Position numbers and translations under genes: made by a program. Source: Lomentospora prolificans (taxonomy: Eukaryota > Ascomycota > Sordariomycetes > Microascales > Microascaceae). From it: a stretch of 64,000 nt of DNA. The stretch lies in contig JARFXM010000004.1 in NCBI GenBank assembly GCA_029532625.1, positions 1,364,001 through 1,428,000 on the forward strand, written 5' to 3'. The stretch's first letter is position 1; the number at the start of each line of letters is the position of its first letter. Positions 23,204 to 34,190 of this stretch are shown here, piece after piece. Under the pieces are notes generated by a model. That model worked only from the letters and a program-made list of their open reading frames with translations. It did not search any database and had not been told where the DNA came from.

Positions 23204-24067
23204 TGGTGTTTTTCCAGGTCGGCTGGCGTGTTTAAACGAGATACCACCAGGCCGATATCAGGATGGGGTGCCAAGCGATGAGGGGACCTGTGGGCGGGTT
23301 GTGGCATGGGCGGTGCCTTTGGGCGGTTCCTCGCGCCGGAAGAAGTCACGGACGTCGCGCACCAGGAGCAGAAACGAACCGAGCAGCTCCAGTCGGCACA
23401 TAAGGCTTGCGCAAGCTTTCGATGAATCCTGGACTGACAGTGGCCAGCGAATAGGCTTAGGACGCGTAGTGTTGCTGTTGAAAATTAGGTCGCGTAAATT
23501 GATTCTGGAGTTTGATCCAATTGATGCGCGGGTCTAAACTCAAGGTGCGCCACTGGACATCACACAACTGAACCACTCCACATGGCAAGGGATTTTCGGC
23601 CTCGGACAATGCCTTCTTGAATATGCCATAACTAACGAGATGCTATATACCCTTGTAGTGTCCGTCTAATGAGGGTCTAGGTGTTACGATCATCACGAGT
23701 GCCTCGCCTGAAAATCACGTGAGCAAGAGGTCTAACAGCCCAGGCGAGGCCTGGTCTTGAACGTGAAATTGAGGCCGACATCCTGAACTTCATGCGAAAG
23801 GACTTGTACTGTCACAGATAATCATGTCGTCTGATACCGGTCTTTGGGTAATTAGGCCAGGTTGATATTTTTTAAACAAATGCTCCGGCCACGGGAAACC
23901 CAACAACAGACTTTTCCTTCCCTTCTCACAACATCTGAGCATCCAACTGATATCCCATCCATCACAATATTGTGATGAGGCTCCCGTCCACTGCCCGAAA
24001 TGAAGAAACCATGCCAGCAAACCTCCCGAAGAAAAAAAAAAAAAATAGGAAAAGACGACTAGTTTCA
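23204..24067. other. Intergenic: upstream of the GCP4 gene
   Basis: 860 bp between two genes on the minus strand; it should hold the GCP4 promoter (left) and the terminator of the next gene (right). A poly(A) run occurs near 24033-24047. No gene seen. Confidence 0.55.
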
Positions 24068-25706
24068 TCAAGAGTATTTCGTCGCTGGTTTCTTCCCATT
24101 ACCCTCGTAGTATGACTCGGCGTTACTTGCTGCGTCTGAAGCGTCTGCCTTGGTACTAGCTGGAAGCACAACGGCTCCACCATCGCCAGCCCCAACGATT
24201 AAATCCCCGCCGCCGTTGGCCACCTTGCCTACGACCATGCCCTTGGCCACACTCTTGAGAACAGCTCTCCTCGAAACACCCGTCACGTCTATATAGACTA
24301 AGCCGACGTTCTTGACTCCAGTTGTGAGGTGCTTAGAGACTTCGCCCGCCTCGGCACCCCAGCGATGGCCGACGACAGTAGTGACACTGTTCGAAGTTCC
24401 GAGCAATAGGTTCCGACCGGCTTGTTCGATACCGTCTGCAACTGTGTTGAACGCCATCAAACTCTTGTTTAGCACACCGGGTTTGTACGTCTCTATCGGG
24501 TTGCCGTTAGCATCGTAGCCTCTGGAGCCGCCGTCCTTCTTCTTGGTAAGACCGGCCCCGACGTTCTGGGCAAGCCTGCCTATACGGCCGACTGTTGAAG
24601 ATGATAAATGAGCAGCCTTGGAAGAGAACTGGTTAATCCTCCGGATGCGATCATGGGCAGCTGGCGTAAAGGTGACTGGTTCGGCCAGTGGCTGGGTGCT
24701 CCTCGTAAAGCTATCCGCCTGGTTCTGTAAAACCTTTGTGACCATGTCGGACGTGGACACAATCAACCTGGAGGCCTTGGATGCTGTAGTTACCAACGAC
24801 GACTTCTTATATGACGGATGCATTTCCGTCTCGACATATTCCAGCGATGCGGGCTGGACGGAGATGATCTGCCCGCCATGGGCGGGTAGTGAAAACTCAA
24901 CGGGTTCTGAACCAATCCATTAGTATACTGTTATTCCGCCGCAATTAGAAGGGCAAGGCAGAGAGGAGACGCAAATCTCACCCTTTGAGCCAGGCTTCAC
25001 GGCGCTGTCTTCGACAATCTGGTAGGCCTCGCCAAGTTCGCCAATGACACTGCCATCTTCCTCATCAACTAGTACGATCCTACCACCAGTATGGGAACTA
25101 CGGCTTCCTTGCGCATAAGCTTCTCCAGGGGCATAATCTGCCGGGTTGTAGGCGGGAAGCTCTTCACCGGCAGCCTCCCTCGCCTTTTCAGACGAAGCGG
25201 CGGCTGTCTTGGTTGGTTTGGGTGGAGGGGCGCGCTCGAGGAAGGCCGTACATTGAGCAAGGATGGTCTCAAAGGTATCGACGTCCTCCTGCAGACCACT
25301 TCTACTACCAGCACGTGGAAACTCAATGCGCGTAAAAGCTCCGCTATTGTAGCCGAGATCCCAGCGAGGTATCAGGTAGCTTGAAGGCGGCTGGTGGTAG
25401 ATCTGGGTTGTCGCTGGGAGTGGGAGATCCAATTCCGGGGGGAGATGGAGGTGGAGGTAAAAGTCGTTTTCGGCGGCCTCGACCTGAGATGCGTCTGCGA
25501 ACGGAGAGGAGGTGGGTACCATAAGGAGCGAGAGAGTCTGGGGCCCGGACACCGTCAACGATTCCTCCTTGCCGTTGGCGATATGGTACGCCTGAACACC
25601 CTCAATGGCATACAGGAGCTTCGGGTCCTGGCTCGTAAGTTAGAGAATGCCATGAAGAAATAGCACGCTTCGAAAAGTAAGGACATACATGCTGCGCTCC
25701 AGACAT
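24068..25706 (-). CDS. Senescence-domain protein, spartin-like
   Basis: Proteins with the plant senescence/spartin domain associate with lipid droplets and endosomal or plastid membranes; the fungal members are poorly studied. Three exons, 25706-25689 (only 18 nt), 25627-24982 and 24906-24068, give 500 residues. The start MSGAQH and the following DPKLLYAIEGVQAYHIANGKE fit together only across the 61-bp intron. Residues 1-130 form a mostly beta region (LSLLMV, FYLHLHLPPELDLPL), residues 150-230 are a Pro/Ala/Glu linker, and the C-terminal half carries the helical and glycine-rich senescence domain: IRRINQFSSKAAHLSS, GRIGRLAQNVGAGL, KSLMAFNTVADGIEQAG, TVVGHRWGAEAGEVSKHL, NVGLVYIDVTGVSRRAVLKS. 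No classical signal peptide. Family call is good; function inferred. Confidence 0.85.
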
Positions 25707-28700
25707 TTTGGGAAAATTGGACGTGTTTGAATGCGATAAAAGCTCGACTTGGTGGTGGTTGGTGGGGCAGCGGGGTAACTATGAGCTGGGATGTCGAGAA
25801 GGAATCAAGGGCAGAAGATGCGAGATGTACAGATAGATGTCTAGTGTTAGAACGTCTCTCTTAATATCCCACGTAATTGGAAAGAAAGATCCAGTCGAGA
25901 CGTTAAGCGAGGGTACGGGTAGCTGCACGAGCTGTCGCGGAGTTGGAGCCGTAGGGGTCGGTAATGCAATGGCGAAGGTAGCAGCAGATAGTCTGATGGC
26001 GTGTTTCCAAGATAAATGACGGCCACGATGAGATTGGGATCAAGTCGGAAAAGTTGGCCAGGCGCTTAACTGTGTGAAAGGCATTCCCAAGATGCGACGT
26101 CATTGGAGGCCGCCGCCTGCGAGACACTCCTAGCGCGGTACTTTTTGGGACGCTTTCCCCCCTTTGATCACCATGCGCACCTCCATCAAATCAATCTATG
26201 CCTGGCGTTGTATTGCTCCAATTATAGAAAAGCCCTGCTGTCCTTCTGGATTGTCAAGACTCGGGCTCTCACCGGCTCCTTGGCTCACTATCAGACTCCT
26301 GTCCATCGCGACCTACCGCGCGTATCACATAGAAACCCACCTATCGATGGTAAGTAGTGAGCGTGTAGACTCTGAAGCCGGCTCGTCAACTATTGCTGGG
26401 CGTTGCGCACGAAATCGCACAACTCTACGTCACGTCCTAGTTTCGGGCAACTGTGGAGTACATTGTGGTGTAGTCGTGTCAGAGTACACCCCAGAATGCT
26501 GAGAGAACATTAAATATTTGGAACACTCCACAGCCTAGACCCCCTCGCTAGAGGAAGCAGGCCGTAACTGGGCGGCTTGGACGGCGGCTAAACCTTTGTG
26601 TTCCTGTCTCTTCCCCTTCCCTCTTGGTTATTGAATACAAAAGGATGGTGGATGGTCTCTCCGACAGACTCGTAGATTTTAGTTGTAGACTACTCGAGTT
26701 TTTGAGGTATACACTCGGCTATTCAACCGTTTTCGTAAATGGCGAAGAATAGTCGTTATGCGCATGACAGTTTGCAGACGGCGGGGCCAGCTGGCTTTTG
26801 CCCGAAACCACATCTTGTGCTCTGATTTGGAATGGTGTTACTGACCGTCCGGACACAATGAGGATAACAAGGAAAGCCTCACGGCTTCCAACGGAGTCGC
26901 CAGAATGGAGATCATAGTGAAATCGTTGGCATAACCAAAGCAAAAAAGTACCTTTGCCTCGTGGTCGGACCCTGAGGGCATGATACTCTCCGTGGACTGG
27001 CGTGGACAAGCCTGGGATAGCTCCACGACCGTTACGAATACCCCGTACTGGATAAATTGATTGGCGTGGGGTAATCCTGATCATTGCACATCCATCTGTG
27101 AGCGGTGGTCCTTCGTAGTCAATATTCAGTAACTTGGCCAGTGTCGAACCGCTTCTGTACCCACAAACAGAGCGATCCATAGATGCGAGGCTGTCGGTAA
27201 TATATGCTTTCCACCACGGTATTCCTCCATATTAGTCCACGAGTATCTGTCTCTATCAAACGAAGGCCAGCGCAGTTAAGCTCTGGTTGGTGCGGGGTAA
27301 AATCGGTAGAGTCGAGGGGCCAACATCGAATTTGATCCATTGCATTGGCCGGTCGGTCCCTGCTAATAATGATAACTGTGCATTCGTCACCGACTCACCA
27401 AAGGTGGAAGTGGTCTGCATCGACTGAACGTTAGGATTGAACCTCTGTGAGTTCTAACTTTGCGTTTCAACATTGAAGCCAGCCTCCAATTAGCTGGCTC
27501 AACCTTAGGAATTGGAAGGTTCTGCTTGCTCGACCGTGCTAGCCAGCGGGTTAGTGGCGGGAGCCCTGGAGCTGTCAATTGCTCAGATCAAGCCACGGCT
27601 CCTCCCGAGATTTGGCCTAAACCACCTAGTGAACTTTGGTACCTGCGCCAGCGGGTGAATGACCGAAACCCAGGGTTTAACCTAACTTCAATGTTCATGA
27701 GTGAGATTGTGCTGGCAAACTCAGTCCATCAACTTCCCCGCACCCGAATGGTGGCCGATGGCTCCGACCTGAACGTGACAATGTTGAACTTGTATAATAA
27801 TACTCCGTCCCTTCGTAGTTTCCTGGCAAAGTAGCAGAAATTGATGACAGCCAGCGACCGTCCACTAATTAGTGCTTAGCAAGCCAGGCTCTCTTGCGCC
27901 ACGCCAGCTGGCTAGTTCAAGACACCCTTGTTTTCTAACAGTGTCGGTGGTCTGAACGGGAAAGATCAGTGAGTACGAAGGTAGTGCCGTTGATCTTGCG
28001 CCTCATGTTGTGCAAGAGTGGGCTCCACTCCTATCTCGATCCTCCCACCAGGGGATTCCCTGATTTCCCGCCTCGTCAACGTTCACGATACTTGTACGAA
28101 GTAAGTAAATCCTTGCTTGTCATTATGTCTACTTGTCGGTATAGGACTGTCCTCTATAATGATAGAACCATCCAGTTTTTAAGGTTCCTACTTCCGCCCT
28201 ACTGGTATGTCGAGGTGGTGGCTCCGCTGGGCTTCGTCGAGGGCCGTTCGGCGTATCCCTTGTTAGTTACGGCCCAGAATTATTCGAAACGTGTGCCATC
28301 CATGGATGGCACTATCACAAGTGCATTACATCCTCCAAGTTGAGAATTCTGACGGTCGTCGAGCGGTATTGCGCTTCTTCTACGTCTTCTTCGTTTTCTT
28401 CTTCTTCGTGTTCAACCTTCTTCTTCTTCTGTTCACCTACCTTCTCCCGTTCACCTGGGCTTCTTCCCAGGAGTGCCCGAACTGAGTTGGCATCCTGAGG
28501 ATTAACGGCTACGCTACTGGCCAGATAAGTACGCAATGAGAGACAAGGTGGGAAGTGGCTGGCTTGTACCTCAAGCTTCCAGCCTGCTTGCTGAGTGTGT
28601 GAAGTGGATCGTCCCTATGAGGGTAGTTCACCACAATATCCACACTAAACAGAGCTTGAATGGCGTTGTAGGGATATGAAACATGCAAGCAACATGGAAA

Positions 28701-31282
28701 CTTGTCCCATCACCTCGTGCTTGTTCAAACTATTCTTAACCCAGGGAAGCTCCGGATACAATAGCACTAGGGCTGCTGGTGTCTTCGTGGCGAAGCCATT
28801 TACGAGTACAGGTAATGGAACCCTTTCCCTCGAGATACCTTACCAGTAATGTGGCCAGCTTGGAGGCAGCCCCAACAAAAGGGAGATAATACCCGGTAAT
28901 ATATGCAGAGACTTCAAACTCTGGTTGTTCCCCCACCCCCGGGGGACCCCTGGAGCATGTATCAATCCGGAAAGGAGGGGAAAAAGCAAGTCCGCCTGCA
29001 TACCCAGGCCTCAGCAATCCTGGTATTGGTTTTTCTGCGCCGAACAATCCATTTATGGCTTCAACAAGTGGCGATCAAATCTGTTGATAGCAAAGTTGAC
29101 CAAGCTATTCCACCCTGCGAAGTACAAGTAGACATGGAGTGGACTACTGATTAAGGAGCTTCGAGATGGAAAGGCGCAAGGAACAATCTCTTTCATGATA
29201 TACACCAGTTGACCCTTGTTTGCGGCCCCGCCGGCTTGTGGAAGGTCTGCCAGTGCATCTCTTGAATGCTGGCCTACTCGTACGCCCGCCCTGTCCGCCA
29301 CAGCAATCCCCATTCGGTCGAAGCTGCACTTGGCTGACCTTGTCACACGTTGGGGCAACACAACACGAGCAACATTGGCCCTAATATCGCATACTTTACT
29401 CCAGCTGACCTGGCTACACGCAAACTTGCGGAAATCAAATGTGTCGCGCATTCGTACATCGGAAGCCTTGATGAAGATGGGATTCATCCTATGAGGTTTG
29501 ACGGGCGGCAGAAATCGATGGCCACTCGACTCCTATAGCTTCACATCGGAAATAGAGGAGGGCTAGACTAAACCTAACCAAGCGGTTCAAGATCGATTCT
29601 AGTTGTTCTAGGAAACCCCCGTTGAGAGAGTCATCGCCTGGCTGGGGTCCTCTCGAAGACGGAGACTTAGACCAACCTCGTACAGGGGAATCAATCGATG
29701 CGTCACCCGTGCTACTGGTCCCTTCCTCGCAGAAACTGAACCGAAAAACGTAACGCAGTAGCCTATGAGGACTACAGAACTAAGCAAGGCTATCAACTAG
29801 TGAAGGCAGCATTGTCACTTCCTATCACATTTACTTCTTCTCTTCTCTCTCTCCCTCTTTTCTCGTTCATCTCTATGTACAATCACCTTGTGTGAACTCC
29901 ACGACACCGGAGACGCTCAATTTTAACTTGCTGCACGTCCTCGTGGCCAGCCATCGACCGAACACCCGGCTTGTTGGTCGTTTTAGGATCGCCACCGACT
30001 TTGGCTCGGTACTCTCCTGTTGACCGGCTGGCCTTGCGGTCTCACCCAGGCAGGACCCCATCCTCAACCCCCATCCTGTCCCGTCCTCACGCCATCATCC
30101 CCATCCCCATCCCCATCCCCATTTTCGTCTTCGTCTTGCCAACCAGGCTTTCCACCTCTGGCCATCGCCTACTCGAAGAAGAATGCTCTATACCCCGCCA
30201 CATCACAATTTGCTCCTGATCGAACTCTGTCCTTCACGCCTTCCCATCAATCATATCACTTCGCGTGACGCTTAATTAGGGACAGGAACATCCACTGCTG
30301 AGCGACCATTTCGTCGGATGCTGCACCCCATCCCTGGCCCAGTTACAAACCCAGGCAACCACAAAAAATCGCCATTCGCAATTGATCCCTTGACCTCTAC
30401 GAAGTACCCGTCGCCTCTTCGGCTCTTATCATCCATCAATGTTGAGATTGTCGCCTCGCTACGATTGAGCGCCTGTCCCTCCTCTATACGCCCTTCCATC
30501 TTTAGGTATACACACATCTACCCTCCTCCGCATTTCTTACACCCGAAGACTCCTCCGCTAATTCCACTTCCCCTACCTCCATTTCCCCCTCTCACGCCTT
30601 GTCGAACTGTTGGTTTGTTTGGCTGTCCCCCTCCCCCCGCCCACTCTCACGATCCCAACCTCTTCTTACCTAATGGGTCACCCACCAACTTCGAACCCTG
30701 CCGTCGTTTGTTTGGACTCTGGCCATATGGTGTTGTCGCACGCATCGTAGCACAGCAGTTTTCATCACCCCGCCTCGACATAACTCCACCATCTCTGCTC
30801 TCGCAAGGTTTCTAACCCGCTGAATATCAGACCCCGACAGCCACTACCTTATATCGCCTTGCGGCCTCCCTCTCCAAATAGACCATCTTCAGTGAGAACA
30901 CAGCGAGTAACCAGCAAGGAACCCAGACGCATGCTTTCAGCGGCTAGTCTTCCCCTTCTCTAGCCTTCCCTTTCTCTGTTGCTGTCGCAGGTCATTATCG
31001 CTTGCTGTCACTCTCGCTCTCCATGCGCCTGCGTTTTGCCACTTGGTATCCGTGCATGCGTCGTAGACGATTGACTCTCGTCGGCCTTTCCTCTTCCCAT
31101 ACTGTCTGCCCGGCGCCTGCTACCATTGCTGGCTCTCTCGCCCTTGTGGCTTCTGATTGTCGCTCAATCTACCGCATACGCCCACGTTTTTAACGCTCGC
31201 GCGAAAATATTTTTCTTCAATTTTTTTTTTCTTTTTTTAAAAAATTTAACTTTTTTTCCATTTTTACTTTTATTTTTTTGAG
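25707..31282. other. Long stretch without a credible gene
   Basis: 5.6 kb in which every open frame is short, overlapped by others and without a recognisable motif. The left edge holds the promoter of the spartin-like gene. GCCAGC/GCTGGC motifs cluster at 27.47-27.56 and 27.85-27.92 kb. A C/T-rich tract runs from about 29.8 kb to the next gene and contains a CCCCAT run (30096-30122), a 165-codon ATG open frame (30318-30815) and a poly-T tract at 31210-31279. The tract is probably promoter plus long leader of the Zn2Cys6 gene. I cannot tell whether the 26-29.7 kb part is decayed repeat or non-coding RNA. Confidence 0.5.
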
Positions 31283-34190
31283 GATAAATCCGTCTTCGTC
31301 TGGACCTGTCAAAAAGGTCCAAACCGGCACAATTACTTCCCAACTTAGTATCGAGTCTATTCTCTCCCCCGCCGGCCCATCGGGCGTCGATGAGTCTCAC
31401 AGCGTCGGCACACCGTCTAACATATCTAGCCCCTATACAAAACAAGAAGATCCGTATGAGCAAACACTTCTTAATGCTGCGCCTTCGCAGCTGCCGCATT
31501 CTGAGCAGAGCGCGAATCAATCGCGCTTCCACCCTCGATCCCATTGTAATTCAGCCGATGCCGTGACCGACGCCGGCGTCATTGACGGTAGGCTATCGCA
31601 GTCTGGCACGCAGCGCCTGGATCCTAGGAAGCCTAAAATGACGAGGCCCCCTCTTAGGTCTAGTATCGCCTGTCTCAGATGTCGCAAGTCTAAGATCAAA
31701 TGCGACAACGACGGCGGAACGGCTGCTTGCGAAACTTGTATCAAAGGTGGCCATAAATGTCAGTATCCCGACGCCATCACCTCGCCCGCAAAGCGATCAG
31801 ACTCGGCTACGACCCAAAAGCAGGAGCGTGAGGGCGGGTCCGAGAGGAAGAGGAGAAGGCTGGACGACCTTTCGGGCTGGGTCACGCAGCGGGCCACCGC
31901 GTACGCCGAGGAAGTCTTGTCTTATCCGTTCTTAAGGGGAGAATTGTGGGATCAAGTCTTCAGCATATACAAGCTCCACTTCTCGACTGAGCTGCCTTTC
32001 CTTCATCTAGCAACCCTGAAGGAAAAAATAGATTTGAGGCAGAAGGGCAATCTTAAGTCCGAGCCCGACGTTAACTTGGTTCTCCTCGGCATCCTCACCT
32101 TAACGGCTCGATTCCACACCGATTTAGTCAAGTACGTGTCGGCCATGGCTCCGTCATCGAGTGGTGGTCGGCCCCGTCATAGCTCGTCGAGAATCGACCC
32201 CAACTCAGCATCGGAGTTTTACGCCTCCTCACTCACCACCGCCTTGGGTTCCCTCCCGGATGCCATTACTGTTGTCAGTGTCGAGAGAGTACAAGCCTTT
32301 CTCATGTTAGGGCTGTATGAGTGGACCCGTAATCGACCCCAGAGCGGAGTGCGGGCTTGGATGTATGTTGGAGTGGCGATTCGGATGGCTCAAGCTCTCA
32401 GGCTTGGATGCGGGGATGCCGTCAGTCACAACAACGACTTGCGACGTTCGAGAAACAAGCGCGTAAGTCACCCCAAAGGATCTCATTCAGACTTGATCAT
32501 CGAAAGGGAAATCCGTCGGCGGACCATGTTCAGTTGTTTTATCCTTGATAGACTCCTAGCCGTCGGTGATGACCGAGTCTCTATGATCAGCTCCTCCGAT
32601 CTTCACATACAACTGCCCTGTTCCGAGGTTGCTTTTGACCTCGCATCCGAGGTATACACCGGATTCCTTAACGAGAGCGATGAGCTCGCTCAGCAGGCCG
32701 TGCGCGTATCGCGAGATGACAGCGTCCTTAGCCGGTTCGTTAAATTAGTAGATTTGTGGGGTGAGATCACTCGATATAGTTTCAGTGGCGGCCGCGCAAC
32801 CGAGGGAGACAAGCGACCATGGGACTCAGGGTCAACCTTTATGCGGCTGAGGAAGAGGCTAGATGCCTTCTATGGCAGTTTACCTGACACCTTTACCCTC
32901 TCCCCGAAGAACTTTTATCGACATGATAACCACCAAGCCACCAGCATGTACGTCTCGCTTCACGTCCTAGGCTCGATTTGCCAGATCATGATTCATCGAG
33001 AGTACATTCCTTTTATACCGATACGGTGCACTAGGCCGTCCGGTCCACTTGACCCCCCTCTAATCCCCGGCAACGCCCCCCAAGATTTCTGGGAAAAAAG
33101 CGCGGAGCTTGTGTTCAAGTCGGCCCGTGATATTGTCAACATCATTGAACTATCGGGGGACAAGCTACCGCAGTCGTCTCTCGTTCTTTTTGCTATTTGG
33201 ACAGCGGCATTCTGCGGTCTTTACGCCATTCACTTTCCTCAGATGGATACGGGCTACCACATGATTCTCCCGGGAGACGTCCAATCTCAGCACGATGATA
33301 TATTTGACCAGACAAAACCAAGCATGACGGGAGTTACATACCGTACCTTAACAAAACTGGTTCCATACCTCCCGTTAGCCGGAACATACCTCAAGATATT
33401 CAGGGATTGCGATCGTTACTTTACGCAAGTCACCAGCGACTTTCGCAAATATGAAAGGGGGAACCAAGCAGTAGAGAGTGTTGGCCAGCAGACAAGCGGA
33501 AAAAGCGTCCAGGGTGGTGGCGGTCGAGAATGGAAAACACACAAGGGGAAAATTACAAGCAACGGGAATATTTTCCCTTCCGACGAACGAAATCCTGCGT
33601 ATGAAGGTTCGGAAGCATCACACACACAATCGCCCGACCGCGATGTGTCTGCAGGTGTTGAAGGGTACTGCCAGGCCGTCTCCCTCGCGCCGACTCCCTC
33701 CCTGACACCCGCCACTCTTGAGGACAACCATAATCCCCAGAGACACACACGAACAGAGTCATTGGCGTCGTTTACTCCCATCAACAACGTCTCCCAGCAA
33801 ACCGCGGCCGCCGTTGCCACATCCCGAACAACACAGGGCGATCCTGCCACGCCTCCTGCTGAGGCCTCTTTCCGGACCTCCCAGATCACCCAGGACACTC
33901 TTGATCAATATTATCACCACATGGATACTACCCCCTTGCTACAGAGCACCTTTATCCCGCAAGACGGAGGACGGTTTCCACACGATGCTTCCAACCCAAT
34001 CCCTTACATCGAAGCTCACCAGAACACGCGCTTGAGTTGCGTGCTTACAGACATGACGGCATTCTCCGGTAACGGGGACTTAGTCTTTGCGTTCGCTCCT
34101 CTCCAACCGATTCCGTGGGACGCTCAATATTTCGAGGAGAGAGAGAAAACGGCTCTGTCCATACCTACGGCGATCGGGCACTCGGTATGA
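31283..34190 (+). CDS. Zn2Cys6 fungal-specific transcription factor
   Basis: Nuclear DNA-binding regulator of unknown targets. The zinc cluster reads C-x2-C-x6-C-x8-C-x2-C-x6-C in ACLRCRKSKIKCDNDGG...CETCIKGGHKC (about 31671-31760), followed by a basic patch ERKRRR. The middle region is a fungal-specific regulatory domain: YKLHFSTELPFLHLATL, LLGILTLTARFH, ERVQAFLMLGLYEWTRNRP, AWMYVGVAIRMAQALRLG, REIRRRTMFSCFILDRLLA. The last 250 residues are Gln/Ser/Thr-rich. The frame is open for 118 codons before the first in-frame ATG (31638) and those residues (TITSQLSIESILSP) look coding, so a short upstream exon is likely; the coordinate given is the first base after an AG that ends a T-rich tract. A GTAAGT..TTCAG pair near 32464 is too short and is best read as coding. 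Family certain, 5' end unresolved. Confidence 0.85.

Noticed and set aside
26719..27180. 153-codon minus-strand frame in the 5.5-kb gap
   Set aside because: No motif, no conserved-looking segment and overlapped by frames on the same strand; treated as chance.
29053..29487. 144-codon minus-strand frame
   Set aside because: No recognisable domain; composition like non-coding DNA.
32464..32498. GTAAGT..TTCAG pair in the Zn2Cys6 gene
   Set aside because: Only 35 nt, would shift the frame, and the residues it encodes join two well-formed parts of the regulatory domain.
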